35,975 nucleotides of DNA from Methylomonas sp. (GCA_026988195.1 JALSLS010000417.1:1-35975); one strand, 5' to 3'. Positions 17,015-26,988 are shown, counted from the stretch's first letter. Program-made: numbers and translations. The notes: generated by a model not told the origin, from the sequence alone.

Positions 17015-18745
17015 TTATTTATTAGAAATGTTTTTTTTCAGAGCAGTAATTCTTCCTTGCGCTAAATACATGGGATTAATAACTTTAAGATAGAACATAA
17101 AATAGACGGATCCTGCTACCAGAAGTAGTGACTTTCCGAACCGCTGTAGAAGCATAGCGCGGGGGCGTAGGTAATGTAAGGTTGACAGGGTTTTCTCAAG
17201 TTTTGGTGCGAAAATAGTAGCTAACCATAAAAATAGACTCAAAAGTAATGCATAGACAGTATAAGAGTGGTCTAGGACGGGTTGAATAAGGGGAGACCAA
17301 GCATAAAATAGAGTGGTTGCTATTATTAATATGATGGGAGCCCAAAGCCAAGGGAAAGCATGTAATGGTTTGCCTACTAGGAGTTGAGAAATTTCAAGTT
17401 GCTTTAAATATTCTGGTTTAGGGTTCTCCATTAAATCAGCAATTTGATTGAATTTCCAAGAGGTTTCTGTTTTGGGGCTGGCACCGCTTAGCTTTCTGAG
17501 TTCTAATTTACTCATTTGGTAGGCATCTAACATTAATGAATAAGCTTCAACTTCTGTAAAAGCATCTAAATCCGTTCGCATTAAGGAAAGTTTTTCTTGT
17601 ACCTCGGGAGCAACTCCAAATTTCTCAGAACTAGGGGGTACGATGGTGTCGTCTTTAGGTGTATTAGTTTTATTGTTCCAACTTATTTCTTTACTTCCTA
17701 AACCTTTTCGTAAGTCGATAAAAGCAATATTTTTTTCTCCCTTGCTATCTATTAAATGTGATATTCCTTCACTACGGATGCGGTCTTGCAGGATTGAGCT
17801 AACTCGTAACACAACAGGTAGAGGAGATGTGTCGACCTCGTTCTCCATTCCCATTTGGCCGGAAGCATCGCTGATAATAAAATGGGTGCATTCGCTAGTT
17901 AATAAGCTTTCAATACCCTGATTATCAAAAACACCCCCATCAACCAGTTGGGGGGTGATTTTTTCATTTTCACTTTTGTCATAATAAAGGTCATTAATAG
18001 GCAGTGGCTCAAACAATCCAGGTACGCAGGCAGATGCAGCAACTGCATCGCCTAATTTAAAACTTTGCAAGGAGTCCGGCATTTTTTGATAGCCATTCCC
18101 TGTTGCCCTACGTAAGCGAATAGGTTTTGTATCAACCTCTATTGCTGTTTCTCGACTGCGTGGTTCACCCATGGTTCGAGCTGTAAATTGCCAGTTTCTT
18201 CCAGCATTAAGTGATGTTGCATTGAGTACAAGCACAGGTACTTTTGCTATTCTGTCATGATTATGATCTTTAGGGTTGAAGTTCTCAGAGCCGTCTTTGG
18301 GAGTGATTTTTAGATTCTGCATTTCAATTGGCTTATCTGAATTCTCTAAAACAGATTGGTATAGTAAATCATTATATAGTTCAGCAATGCGGTGACTGCG
18401 TGAATAATCCGCACCTTTCATTTTGAAGTTTTTTCTAACATCAGCAAGAATATTCATTCTGATATTCTTTTCAGTTGCTTTTAAAAAGTCAACCTCAATT
18501 GTTTGAATGATTTCAATGTAATCTTGATCGCTAATATCACCATCTACTTTAAGTTCTAAGCATTTTTTTAGGTGCATATAATATAAAGCACCGATAATAG
18601 ACCCTCCTGAAACAGTTGAAATAACTTCGACAGATTTCAACAAACCTTGCTCAGCCATTTGTGCTAATAGCCCGATATGAAAAAAAGATGCACGAAGCCC
18701 TCCGCCTGAAAGAGCTAAACCAATTTTTTTTGATGGATAAGACAT
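17015..18745 (-). CDS. Patatin-like phospholipase with C-terminal membrane segments
   Basis: 576 residues. The N-terminal part is a patatin/RssA-type lipid acyl hydrolase: oxyanion loop SGGGLRAS at 13-20, nucleophile serine 46 in STVSGGS, and the catalytic aspartate 269 in LVDGGVFDNQG. The canonical GxSxG is here T-V-S-G-G, a variant I recall from other bacterial patatins. After about residue 460 there are two to three hydrophobic segments (WAPIILIIATTLFYAW, YALLLSLFLWLATIF, LLLVAGSVYFMFYL), so the enzyme is probably anchored in the inner membrane. No signal peptide is visible. AGGA precedes the ATG. Substrate unknown. It is a single gene bounded by repeat elements on both sides. Confidence 0.85.
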   Translation of the reverse strand: MSYPSKKIGLALSGGGLRASFFHIGLLAQMAEQGLLKSVEVISTVSGGSIIGALYYMHLKKCLELKVDGDISDQDYIEIIQTIEVDFLKATEKNIRMNILADVRKNFKMKGADYSRSHRIAELYNDLLYQSVLENSDKPIEMQNLKITPKDGSENFNPKDHNHDRIAKVPVLVLNATSLNAGRNWQFTARTMGEPRSRETAIEVDTKPIRLRRATGNGYQKMPDSLQSFKLGDAVAASACVPGLFEPLPINDLYYDKSENEKITPQLVDGGVFDNQGIESLLTSECTHFIISDASGQMGMENEVDTSPLPVVLRVSSILQDRIRSEGISHLIDSKGEKNIAFIDLRKGLGSKEISWNNKTNTPKDDTIVPPSSEKFGVAPEVQEKLSLMRTDLDAFTEVEAYSLMLDAYQMSKLELRKLSGASPKTETSWKFNQIADLMENPKPEYLKQLEISQLLVGKPLHAFPWLWAPIILIIATTLFYAWSPLIQPVLDHSYTVYALLLSLFLWLATIFAPKLEKTLSTLHYLRPRAMLLQRFGKSLLLVAGSVYFMFYLKVINPMYLAQGRITALKKNISNK

Positions 18746-18949
18746 AACTATTTCCTTGGATTATTAGGGTAGGGTTAATCAGAGATTATTCAATATAACA
18801 TTGATTGAGCATCAGGGAGTAAGCAAATAACCTAGTGAGGCTTTTGTCTTCAATAAGTTTTATTGAGTAAAAAATAGGGTATCGTTCATACCCCACCCAA
18901 AGTAGTTGACACTTTTCTATTCCATGCTCGCATAAAATTGGACGCGGGT

Positions 18950-19131
18950 CTTTAGCCCAGCAAGATGCAAAACTGAGCTACCAACTAAAGCGGGATAGAT
19001 CTTCATGTAAAAAAGTAGGGTGGGCAGTTTTTTTGCCCACCATCAATGCCACAATACGGTGGGCAGAAAAGATTGCCCCACCCTACAGTTTATAAACTGT
19101 CTCGCCGTAAATTCGTAGCCCAAAGCTGAGC
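18950..19131 (-). repeat. Copy 2 of GGTGGGCA-type dispersed repeat
   Basis: Contains two hairpins of the GTAGGGTGGGCA kind: GTGGGCAGTTTTTTTGCCCAC and GGTGGGCAGAAAAGATTGCCCCACC, followed by ACAGTTTATAAACTGT, a perfect 16-bp palindrome. Its reverse complement matches 7430-7565 in several blocks, with an extra middle segment. It occupies the 440-bp gap between the PHP-gene 3' end and the patatin 5' end. The remaining part, 18746-18949, holds small hairpins such as TCAATAAGTTTTATTGA (18850-18866) and presumably the patatin promoter; I see no gene there. Confidence 0.78.
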
Positions 19132-19185
19132 TAAAAATATACTTTCGGAAGGCTGTGTGGTGAAAATGAAAAGGATATTAAGTTT

Positions 19186-20016
19186 TTAAAACAATTCCCA
19201 TACGGGTTGTATATTGTCTGGTAATGGAGCCAAGCGTCCTAGTTCAACCCATTGGTTTTCAGGGGTATGAAAGTCAGACCCTACCGATGCTGCTAGTTGA
19301 TATTGATGAGCAAATGTTATTGATTTTCTAATTTCATCGGCTGAGCTGCGCCCTGTGATGATTTCAATTCCTTGGCCGCCAGCATCTTTAAATGCAGATA
19401 GAAAACGACGCATCCAGCTGGCTGTTAATTTGTATCTTAATGGGTGAGCAACGACTGCGACTCCACCTGCTTGATTTATCCAATGAATAACATCGTGTAA
19501 ATCGGCCCAAATTGTGGAAACAAAAGCGGTTTTTCCTTTACCTAAGTACCTGTCAAAAGCTTGTTGCTGAGTGCTTACATAGCTATTTTCAAGTAAAAAT
19601 TTAGCAAAATGAGCGCGTGTAATCATTCCACCATTTGCCATTGTGACGACTGCTTCATAAGCATTTGGAACGCGTCGTTTTTCTAGTTTTAAGGCTATCT
19701 TTTTGGCTCGTTCTGTACGTAACAGTTGTAAGCTTTTGATGTTTGAATTTAAGGTGGCATTTTGAGGGTCAATATTTAAACCAAGGATATGAAAACATTT
19801 GTTTTCCCAAGTGGTTGATATTTCTATTCCTGGAATGTAGTTTATATTATTAGCAACAGCAGATTCTGCAGCTTCTTGCTGGCCATTAATCGTGTCATGA
19901 TCAGTTAGGGCGAGTGAAGTAACCCCTTGCTGGTGAGCTCGTTCAACAACTTCTTTTGGACTTAATGAGCCATCAGAGGCGGTGGAGTGACAATGTAAAT
20001 CGTACTTTTCATTCAT
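19186..20016 (-). CDS. rnm: PHP-family phosphoesterase, RNase AM / YciV-like
   Basis: 276 residues. The PHP metal motifs are clear: DLHCHSTASDGS at 6-17, ALTDHDTINGQ, PGIEIST, VVAHPLRYK and GSDFHTPEN at the C-terminus, which together supply the trinuclear metal site. Length and motifs match E. coli YciV (RNase AM), a 5'-3' exonuclease that trims rRNA 5' ends and also cleaves 3',5'-nucleoside bisphosphates. The ATG shares one base with the TAA of the ABC transporter gene upstream (TAATG), so they are translationally coupled. The symbol is given on family resemblance and not on genomic context. Confidence 0.8.
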   Translation of the reverse strand: MNEKYDLHCHSTASDGSLSPKEVVERAHQQGVTSLALTDHDTINGQQEAAESAVANNINYIPGIEISTTWENKCFHILGLNIDPQNATLNSNIKSLQLLRTERAKKIALKLEKRRVPNAYEAVVTMANGGMITRAHFAKFLLENSYVSTQQQAFDRYLGKGKTAFVSTIWADLHDVIHWINQAGGVAVVAHPLRYKLTASWMRRFLSAFKDAGGQGIEIITGRSSADEIRKSITFAHQYQLAASVGSDFHTPENQWVELGRLAPLPDNIQPVWELF

Positions 20017-21818
20017 TATTGGTATTCGCCATAAAGTTTTGCATAAAGACCTTTGTTATTAATTAAAGTTGCATGTTGCCCTTGTTCACATATTCTGCCG
20101 CCTTCAAAAACATAGACGTGATCCGCCTGTTTAACAGCGCTCAAGCGGTGGGCAATAATAATGGTGGTTCTGCCTTTTAAGAAATTAGCTAAGGCTTTAT
20201 GCAATTTTTTCTCGGTTTCTGTATCAAGAGCTGAAGTTGCTTCATCTAAAATAACAACACTAGGATTCGATACAATCATTCGGGCAATGGCAAGACGTTG
20301 GCGCTGCCCTCCAGAAAGGCGCATGCCCTGTTTACCTACGATGGTGTTTAAACCTTGGTCAAGATCGGCCACAATTTGTTTAAGTTGTGCGATAGATAAA
20401 GCATCCCATAGTGCCTGATCCGAAACATCTCGCCCTAAAGTCAGGTTAGCTCTGATAGAGTCATTAAACAGTGCGGGGTGTTGCAAAACGGTTGCAACAT
20501 GTTCACGAACGACTTCAAGCCCAATGGTGTTAAGAGGGTGGTTATCAAAATAGATCATTCCATCATTGGGGGGGTATAAACCGATGATGGTTTGGGCAAG
20601 TGTTGATTTTCCACCTCCACTGGCACCCACTAATGCAACTTTTTCGCCTGCGGCAATGGATAAATTAATACCTTTTAAAATAGGTTCATCAGCATAACTA
20701 AAATGTAAATTTTTAATGCTGATGGAAACGGTTTTATTTTTCTTAAATGGGTTTACAGTATGAGGGTATTGGGGTTCTTGTTTTAATGCAAAAAGTGTAT
20801 TTATTCTATTTAAGGCTGCTTTTGCAGCAAAAAATGCATGTTGAATACTCAGGATTTCTTGTACAGGTGCCATCATAAACCAGAGATATCCAAAAACAGC
20901 TAGCATTTGCCCTATACTTAAGTCTGAATAGAAAACCATTAACATGGCTGTGGCTCTAAAAATATCAAAGCCAAACAGAAAGATCAGAAAACTTAAGCGT
21001 GTGGCTGCATCACTTTTCCAAGAAAATGCAGTGGAATGAGATTTTACAGTGGCGGCAGATTCAATTAATTGTTGGCAATAATGTTTTTCTCTATTACTTG
21101 CACGGATTTGGTGTATTGCTTCTAAGGTTTCAGTTAACGATTGTTGGAATATACCGTAAGCTGAATTTTCTTTAGCTTTAAGGTTTTTGATGCGAGATCC
21201 TATCTTTTTGGCAAAATAAATAACTAAGGGGTTTAAAAGTAAAATAAAAAGACCCAATTGCCAGTGCATCCATAAAAGGATCATAGCGGTACCCAGAATG
21301 GTAAGGCTTGCTACTAATAGTTTACTGATCGTTGTGCCAATAAAATTATCGATGGTATCGAGATCTGTAACCATATGAGTGACTACGGCTCCCGTTCCCA
21401 AGCTTTCATACTCAGACATGGATATGCTTTGTAAGCGTGTTATAAGGTCTTTACGAATACGAAAGATAATATCTTTAGAAATAAAGGTAAACTGACGGCC
21501 TTGAATGATATTAAAGAATATTGCAATAATCCTAAGTGTTAAACTGAAGACTAAAACGGCAGCAATATAAATGATAGGTAATTGCCACTCGGTAGGAATG
21601 ATGAGGTTTATCGTTGAAGTGATTTTGCCTGGGTTGTTTAATAATACTTCATCGACTAAAAGAGGCATTAATAGGGGGACAGGGACACTGGCTATGGTGG
21701 CTAAAACAGCAATCCAATGTGCATTAAAGAGTTCTTTTTTATGTTCAAGTGCTATTTCATAGATAATTTTCCATGAATAGTGAGTTTGTTTTGGTAATGC
21801 AGGTTTATTGAGAGGCAC
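20016..21818 (-). CDS. ABC exporter, fused permease/ATPase (MsbA/MdlB-like)
   Basis: 600 residues. A six-helix type I exporter membrane domain spans roughly residues 30-320. The nucleotide-binding domain follows: Walker A GASGGGKST near 392, Q-loop VLQHPALF, signature LSGGQRQRLAIARM, Walker B VVILDEATSALD, and the H-loop IIAHRLSAV. Half-transporter layout means it works as a dimer. The family exports lipids, peptides or drugs; the substrate cannot be read from sequence. It is divergent from slt with about 90 bp between the starts. Confidence 0.9.
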   Translation of the reverse strand: MPLNKPALPKQTHYSWKIIYEIALEHKKELFNAHWIAVLATIASVPVPLLMPLLVDEVLLNNPGKITSTINLIIPTEWQLPIIYIAAVLVFSLTLRIIAIFFNIIQGRQFTFISKDIIFRIRKDLITRLQSISMSEYESLGTGAVVTHMVTDLDTIDNFIGTTISKLLVASLTILGTAMILLWMHWQLGLFILLLNPLVIYFAKKIGSRIKNLKAKENSAYGIFQQSLTETLEAIHQIRASNREKHYCQQLIESAATVKSHSTAFSWKSDAATRLSFLIFLFGFDIFRATAMLMVFYSDLSIGQMLAVFGYLWFMMAPVQEILSIQHAFFAAKAALNRINTLFALKQEPQYPHTVNPFKKNKTVSISIKNLHFSYADEPILKGINLSIAAGEKVALVGASGGGKSTLAQTIIGLYPPNDGMIYFDNHPLNTIGLEVVREHVATVLQHPALFNDSIRANLTLGRDVSDQALWDALSIAQLKQIVADLDQGLNTIVGKQGMRLSGGQRQRLAIARMIVSNPSVVILDEATSALDTETEKKLHKALANFLKGRTTIIIAHRLSAVKQADHVYVFEGGRICEQGQHATLINNKGLYAKLYGEYQ

Positions 21819-21907
21819 TTTTAGTTATATTTTATGAAACGAATCAAGACTCTGATTATAACGGTCTGATGGGTAATAGGAAAACTACATTTTTTAAAGT
21901 TGAGTTT

Positions 21908-23812
21908 ATGATGCGATATTTATTTTTGATTTTTATTTTATTATCACCGCTTGCATTAGCTTCAAAATCCTCAATAGAGGAGCAACGTAAGTTATTTCTA
22001 TCAGCGGAGAAAGTTATTGAAAAGGGGGGGCAGCCTTTTTTATTTAATCGAAACGACGGGCTGGCAGGGTATCCTTTATACCCCTATTTGCAATATAAAT
22101 GGATGTTAAAAAACCTAGATAAAACACAAAAAATCATTGGTTTTTTAAGGTATTACAAAGATACACGATACGCAGGTCTATTGAGGTATAAATGGCAACT
22201 TTATTTAGCAAAAAATAAAAACTGGGCAGAATATATAAACCAATATCACAAGACTAAGAATATAAAATTACAATGTTATTATTATCGTGCAAAATATAAT
22301 ACAGGTAGAAAATCTGAAGCTTTAATTGGGGCAAAAAAATTATGGGTGGTCGGAAAATCCCAACCTAGTGAGTGTGACCCTGTTTTTAAAGCTTTATTGG
22401 GCTCTAAATATTTTACCCGGGAGATGCGCTGGCAACGGTTTTCAGCTGCAATCACTAAAGGCAGGATTTCAATTGCAAAATATGTTCAGGGATTGATGGA
22501 TAAACAAGACCAGAAGATTGCAACGTTCTGGTTAAACGTGCATGCCAAGCCATCACTGATTACTAATCAGAAATTATTAAATAATAAACAATTTCAGTCA
22601 GGTGCAATTTTTGCGCATGGAATCGATCGTTTAGCTAAAAAAAATCTGGATAAAGCAATCAAGCTTTGGGATCAGAGGAAAGACCAGTTTATCATGCCAA
22701 GTTATACCGTTAAGCATATTGAAAAACGCTTGGCTATGGACTTGGCTTATAATAGAGATGACCGAGCTTATGGTCGATTAAGCAAGCTAGTTAAGCCTGA
22801 TGATGTTACTAAAGAGTGGCGAGTAAGAACAGCGCTAAGGGCTCAAGACTGGTTGGCTGTAGAAGAATCAATTGTCAGTTTAAGTAAAGAATTTAAGAAA
22901 AAGGAAAAGTGGCGTTACTGGTTGGCTAGGGCTTCTGAAAAAGTGAATAAACCAAAATGGGCTGATATGCTCTACTCTAAGTTGGCGCTAGAGCGAAGTT
23001 TTTATGGCTACTTATCGGCTGAAAAGCTTAATCAAGAGTATCAATTGTCGGACACACCTATTCAGGTTTTACCTGAAATGCTGGCAAGATTTAAAAATAA
23101 AAAAGATTATCGAGTTGTTGCTGAATTAATTGAAATTGATAGGCCAAAAGAAGCAGAAAGGCAATGGTGGTATGCATTAAAAAAATTAGATAAGAAACAG
23201 ATTTTGTTAGCTGCAAAATATGCTGAAGAACTTAAGTGGAAACAAGTGGCTATCTTTACTTTGGCAAAAGCAAAGTATTGGGATGACATAGCCGTTCGTT
23301 TTCCTATGGCATACATGGCTCAAGTACAAAAAAATGCCAAAGAACAGCAATTAAACCCCGCTATTATTTTTGGTTTGATACGCAGGGAAAGTGCATTTAA
23401 TAAGAATGCTATGTCACCGGTTGGGGCTAGGGGGTTAATGCAAATTATGCCTAGAACAGGTCAACAGATAGCAAGAGAGTTAAAGCATAAATGGAAAAAT
23501 AAGGCAGAGTTATTTAAACCAATAACAAATGTTAAATATGGATCCTATTACTATAAGAAACTATTGAATAGGTTTAATGGGCATTATGCATTGGCCGCCG
23601 CTGCATATAATGCGGGGCCTCACCGAGTAAAGCGATGGTTACCTGTTGGGAATAAACTTGCAGCAGATATATGGATTGAAACAATACCCTTTAAAGAAAC
23701 AAGAGCCTATGTTTCAGCTGTTTTAACCTATGCATTGATTTATCAAAAGCAATTGAAGAAAAATGTTTTATCAATGAAAGATTTTATGCGAGATGTATTG
23801 CCTAAAGGTTAA
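21908..23812 (+). CDS. slt: Soluble lytic murein transglycosylase
   Basis: 634 residues from ATG 21908. A signal peptide (MMRYLFLIFILLSPLALA, then SKSS) puts it in the periplasm. The long alpha-superhelical U/L domain is followed by the lysozyme-like catalytic domain: FGLIRRESAFNKNAMSPVGA with the catalytic Glu at about 494, GLMQIMP, and the AAAAYNAGPHRVKRWL motif. It cleaves peptidoglycan glycans to 1,6-anhydromuropeptides. An upstream in-frame ATG at 21869 adds 13 residues before the signal peptide and is less likely. The stop codon is directly followed by a repeat arm (23813). Confidence 0.92.
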   Translation: MMRYLFLIFILLSPLALASKSSIEEQRKLFLSAEKVIEKGGQPFLFNRNDGLAGYPLYPYLQYKWMLKNLDKTQKIIGFLRYYKDTRYAGLLRYKWQLYLAKNKNWAEYINQYHKTKNIKLQCYYYRAKYNTGRKSEALIGAKKLWVVGKSQPSECDPVFKALLGSKYFTREMRWQRFSAAITKGRISIAKYVQGLMDKQDQKIATFWLNVHAKPSLITNQKLLNNKQFQSGAIFAHGIDRLAKKNLDKAIKLWDQRKDQFIMPSYTVKHIEKRLAMDLAYNRDDRAYGRLSKLVKPDDVTKEWRVRTALRAQDWLAVEESIVSLSKEFKKKEKWRYWLARASEKVNKPKWADMLYSKLALERSFYGYLSAEKLNQEYQLSDTPIQVLPEMLARFKNKKDYRVVAELIEIDRPKEAERQWWYALKKLDKKQILLAAKYAEELKWKQVAIFTLAKAKYWDDIAVRFPMAYMAQVQKNAKEQQLNPAIIFGLIRRESAFNKNAMSPVGARGLMQIMPRTGQQIARELKHKWKNKAELFKPITNVKYGSYYYKKLLNRFNGHYALAAAAYNAGPHRVKRWLPVGNKLAADIWIETIPFKETRAYVSAVLTYALIYQKQLKKNVLSMKDFMRDVLPKG

Positions 23813-23855
23813 TAAGGAACGTGCATGAAACAACTTACCGATTTCTAACTGAAAA
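23813..23855 (+). repeat. Solo arm of family C element
   Basis: TAAGGAACGTGCATGAAACA and the following ACTTACCGATTTCTAACT match the reverse complement of the right arm of the C element (31801-31843) with few differences. No opposite arm is visible before fabA, so it is a remnant or solo end. It begins immediately after the slt TAA. Confidence 0.7.
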
Positions 23856-23905
23856 ATACTGCCCCTTTTAAATTAAACAACCTTGTGTTTTGTATACTAA
23901 AAAAT

Positions 23906-23934
23906 TTCCGTAGAGAGAATGTGCAAGGTATAAT
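23906..23934 (+). promoter_or_regulatory. Candidate fabA promoter
   Basis: TATAAT at 23929-23934 lies 41 bp ahead of the fabA ATG, with TTCCGT 17 bp upstream as a poor -35. A second AT-rich hexamer, TATACT, lies near 23893. Only the -10 is good, so this is a moderate guess. Confidence 0.35.
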
Positions 23935-23975
23935 ACTCTCAAATTTATAAGAAGAATTAACTAGGTAGATATTTG

Positions 23976-24491
23976 ATGGAAAAACCGCATAGTTTTACGC
24001 GTGAAGAGTTGCTGAAATCGGGAAGAGGGGAGCTTTATGGCCCTGATAATGCGCAATTGCCACTTCCCCCCATGTTAATGATGGATCGCGTTATCAAGAT
24101 TACGGATGAAGGTGGAAAATATGGTAAAGGTGAAATAATTGCTGAACTTGATGTAACACCTGATTTATGGTTTTTTGATTGTCATTTTCAAGGTGACCCT
24201 GTTATGCCTGGGTGTCTTGGCTTAGATGCAATGTGGCAATTAATTGGATTCTGGCTTTGCTGGGCTGGTGGTCCAGGTAAAGGTCGTGCATTAGGCTGTG
24301 GTGAAGTTAAATTTACCGGACAAGTCTTACCAACAGCTAAAAAAGTTACCTATAAACTAGATTTAAAAAGAGTGATTATGCGTAAATTAGTGATGGGAAT
24401 TGCTGATGCCACTATGGAAGTCGATGGTAAAGTTATCTACCAAGCAACTGACTTAAAAGTTGGGTTGTTTACGTCCACTAAAGATTTCTAG
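23976..24491 (+). CDS. fabA: 3-hydroxydecanoyl-ACP dehydratase/isomerase
   Basis: 171 residues. It dehydrates 3-hydroxydecanoyl-ACP and isomerises trans-2 to cis-3-decenoyl-ACP, the branch point for anaerobic unsaturated fatty acid synthesis. Catalytic His70 ([16 protein letters not shown]) and Asp84 (LGLDAMWQ) match E. coli positions exactly. The C-terminal DLKVGLF motif is present. I chose ATG 23976 over the TTG one codon earlier. fabB starts 10 bp after the stop, the standard fabAB operon. Confidence 0.97.
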   Translation: MEKPHSFTREELLKSGRGELYGPDNAQLPLPPMLMMDRVIKITDEGGKYGKGEIIAELDVTPDLWFFDCHFQGDPVMPGCLGLDAMWQLIGFWLCWAGGPGKGRALGCGEVKFTGQVLPTAKKVTYKLDLKRVIMRKLVMGIADATMEVDGKVIYQATDLKVGLFTSTKDF

Positions 24492-24501
24492 AGGAATAAT
24501 A

Positions 24502-25719
24502 ATGAAAAGGGTCGTTGTAACAGGTTTAGGTATTGTCTCTAGTATTGGCAATAATAGCGATGAAGTCATAGGGTCTTTAAAGTCTGGAAAATCAGGTATT
24601 GTTCATGCTGATGTCTATGAAGAAATGGGCTTTAGAAGCCATATTCATGGCACAGTTGATATTGATTTAGATGAGTTTATTGACCGTAAAGTTAAACGTT
24701 TTATGGGAGACGGTGCTGCATACAATTATATTGCTATGCAACAAGCAGTTGAGCATTCTGGTTTAAGCGAAGATCAAGTGTCAAACTTCCGTACTGGGAT
24801 TGTTATGGGGTCTGGTGGGCCATCAACTTCAAATGTGGTTGCTGCTGCTGATATATTAAGAGCGAAAGGGGTAAAACGTGTAGGACCCTATATGGTGCCT
24901 CGTACTATGTCGAGTACTAATACTGCATGTTTAGCCACACCTTTTAAAATTAAAGGCGTTAACTATTCTATTAGTTCAGCATGTGCAACGAGTGCACATT
25001 GTATCGGGCATGCTATGGAGCTTATTCAGTTAGGTAAACAGGATGTGGTTTTTGCTGGGGGTGGTGAGGAGTTGCATTGGTCAATGTCTGTATTATTTGA
25101 TGCAATGGGTGCTTTATCTTCAAAATATAATGATGCGCCTGAAACAGCTTCAAGACCTTATGATGAAACCCGTGATGGTTTTGTTATTGCGGGTGGTGGT
25201 GGTGTTTTAGTGATTGAAGAACTGGAACATGCTAAAGCACGTGGTGCAAATATTATTGCAGAATTAGTGGGCTATGGTGCGACTTCAGACGGTTATGATA
25301 TGGTTCAACCTTCGGGAGAGGGTGCTGTTCGTTGTATGCAGCAAGCGATGTCAACGGTTGAAGGTAAAATAGATTATATTAATGCACATGGAACAAGTAC
25401 ACCTGTTGGTGATACTCGTGAGTTAGAAGCATTACGCAATGTCTTTGGTGCAGGTAATGTACCACTAGTGAGTTCAACAAAATCATTAACAGGTCATGCA
25501 TTAGGTGCAGCTGGTGTTAATGAATCAATATATTCACTATTGATGATGCAAGAAAACTTCCTAAGTGCATCTGCTAATATTAATCAGCTAGACCCTGGTG
25601 CAGAAGGAACTCCTATTGTCAGAGAAAAACAAGATAATGTGAGCTTAAACACTATCATGTCTAATAGCTTCGGTTTTGGTGGAACTAACGCAACGTTAAT
25701 ATTTCAAAGGTATTCTTAA
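24502..25719 (+). CDS. fabB: 3-oxoacyl-ACP synthase I
   Basis: 405-residue condensing enzyme that elongates cis-3-decenoyl-ACP and other acyl-ACPs with malonyl-ACP. The active-site cysteine is at about 161 in [10 protein letters not shown], and the two histidines are in [11 protein letters not shown] and [14 protein letters not shown]. The GFGGTNATL tail motif is intact. Start ATG 24502 is preceded by AGAGGA at good spacing; an earlier TTG in fabA is not used. A repeat patch begins 2 bp after the stop. Confidence 0.97.
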   Translation: MKRVVVTGLGIVSSIGNNSDEVIGSLKSGKSGIVHADVYEEMGFRSHIHGTVDIDLDEFIDRKVKRFMGDGAAYNYIAMQQAVEHSGLSEDQVSNFRTGIVMGSGGPSTSNVVAAADILRAKGVKRVGPYMVPRTMSSTNTACLATPFKIKGVNYSISSACATSAHCIGHAMELIQLGKQDVVFAGGGEELHWSMSVLFDAMGALSSKYNDAPETASRPYDETRDGFVIAGGGGVLVIEELEHAKARGANIIAELVGYGATSDGYDMVQPSGEGAVRCMQQAMSTVEGKIDYINAHGTSTPVGDTRELEALRNVFGAGNVPLVSSTKSLTGHALGAAGVNESIYSLLMMQENFLSASANINQLDPGAEGTPIVREKQDNVSLNTIMSNSFGFGGTNATLIFQRYS

Positions 25720-25720
25720 G

Positions 25721-25833
25721 AGCAGGTTCAAGGTTAAAGGTTCAAGGTTCAAGGATTAGTTGTTATAACAGCTCTTCCTTTTACCTTGCACCTTGCACCT
25801 TTTTACCTTGCACCTTTTTACCTTTCACCTGCT
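25721..25833. repeat. Heptamer-like inverted repeat patch between fabB and ttcA
   Basis: The left part repeats GGTTCAA and GGTTAAA units on one strand. The right part repeats CCTTGCA, CCTTTTTA and CCTTTCA units, the same kind of motif on the opposite strand. The outer ends AGCAGGT (25721-25727) and ACCTGCT (25827-25833) are perfect inverted repeats. The patch starts 2 bp after the fabB stop and ends 7 bp before the ttcA ATG, replacing any ordinary Shine-Dalgarno sequence. It has neither the regular repeats nor the unique spacers of a CRISPR array. Confidence 0.8.
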
Positions 25834-25840
25834 TTTAAAA

Positions 25841-26695
25841 ATGCCTGCCCCAGAAAAAAAATCTAAAACTGAATTTAATAAATTACATAAAAGACTACGA
25901 AGAAATGTAGGTCAGGTAATAGCTGATTTTAACATGATTGAAGAGGGTGATAAGATCATGGTCTGTTTGTCAGGAGGAAAGGATTCCTTCGTCATGCTTG
26001 ATATTCTGATGCATTTAAAAAAGACAGCGCCGGTCAACTTTGAAATTATTGCGGTTAATTTGGATCAAAAGCAGCCCGGTTTCCCCGAACATATTCTTCC
26101 TGAGTATTTAAGTTCTATTGATGTCCCCTTTCATATTATTGAGTACGATACCTATAGTATTGTTAAGCGTGTCATTCCTGAAGGTAAAACAACCTGCAGT
26201 CTCTGTTCTCGTTTGCGACGCGGCACTTTATATAGCTTTGCTAAAGAGAATGAAATAACTAAAATAGCGTTAGGTCACCACAGAGATGATATTTTAGAAA
26301 CTTATTTTCTTAATATGTTTTTTTCTGGAAAACTAAAAGCTATGCCTCCAAAGCTTTTAAGTGATGATAAGCAAAATATAGTGATAAGGCCTTTAGCTTA
26401 CTGCAAAGAAAAAGATATTGCTCAATATGCACAGATCAAGCAATTTCCAATTATTCCCTGTAATTTATGTGGGTCACAAGAAAACTTGCAACGTCAGGCA
26501 ATGAAAGAGATGCTGAATGGTTGGGATAAGCAGTTCCCAGGAAGGCTGGAAACCATTTTTTCAAGTTTGCAGAATATATCCCCCTCTCAAATGGCGGATA
26601 CTGAGTTATTTGATTTTACAGGTTTGAAGCAAGGGGAACTTGACGGTAAACGAGGAGTCTCAGATGAGGCTGGACTTGATATCTTAGAGCGATAG
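25841..26695 (+). CDS. ttcA: tRNA 2-thiocytidine biosynthesis protein
   Basis: 284-residue PP-loop enzyme that thiolates cytidine 32 in some tRNAs using an iron-sulfur cluster. The N-terminal [19 protein letters not shown] region leads to the PP-loop CLSGGKDSF (SGGKDS at 44-49). Two CxxC pairs, [10 protein letters not shown] and CNLCGSQ, supply the cluster ligands as in E. coli TtcA. An in-frame TTG at 25793 would put repeat DNA into the protein, so ATG 25841 is the start. No Shine-Dalgarno is visible; the upstream DNA is the fabB-ttcA repeat patch. Confidence 0.94.
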   Translation: MPAPEKKSKTEFNKLHKRLRRNVGQVIADFNMIEEGDKIMVCLSGGKDSFVMLDILMHLKKTAPVNFEIIAVNLDQKQPGFPEHILPEYLSSIDVPFHIIEYDTYSIVKRVIPEGKTTCSLCSRLRRGTLYSFAKENEITKIALGHHRDDILETYFLNMFFSGKLKAMPPKLLSDDKQNIVIRPLAYCKEKDIAQYAQIKQFPIIPCNLCGSQENLQRQAMKEMLNGWDKQFPGRLETIFSSLQNISPSQMADTELFDFTGLKQGELDGKRGVSDEAGLDILER

Positions 26696-26760
26696 ATCTA
26701 AGGATTAACACTAAAAACCCTAATTAGCCGAGATAAAAAGAGTTCCTACACCCTGCGTCA

Positions 26761-26872
26761 TGCCATTAAGTTAAGATAACAGGTAGGATGTGCTGAGGAA
26801 CGAAGCGCATCGTTTACAGCTGATGCGCTTCCTGTCGTCAGCACATCCTACAGCAAATTGCTTAACTTAATG
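26761..26872. repeat. Family D palindromic element, copy 1
   Basis: Outer ends TGCCATTAAGTTAAG and CTTAACTTAATG are inverted repeats. Inside are TAGGATGTGCTGA and TCAGCACATCCTA, then AAGCGCATC/GATGCGCTT around a short loop. The left middle part differs (GGAACGA instead of CGATAGG), so this copy has a broken stem. It matches copy 2 (33831-33952) in reverse complement. It fills most of the 293-bp gap between ttcA and lolA. Confidence 0.88.
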
Positions 26873-26988
26873 ATATTGACAACCTGGGTGGGAATGATAA
26901 TCCTTGGTTATTTAAGGTGTATACATTCTATTTTGACTTTTTAAATCTTTAGAGTTGAATTTGTCTTACATCCAATTAACCTAATTTT

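Noticed and set aside
25721-25833. Possible CRISPR-like array between fabB and ttcA
   Set aside because: Units are 7-15 bp, irregular, with no unique spacers, and no cas genes are present.
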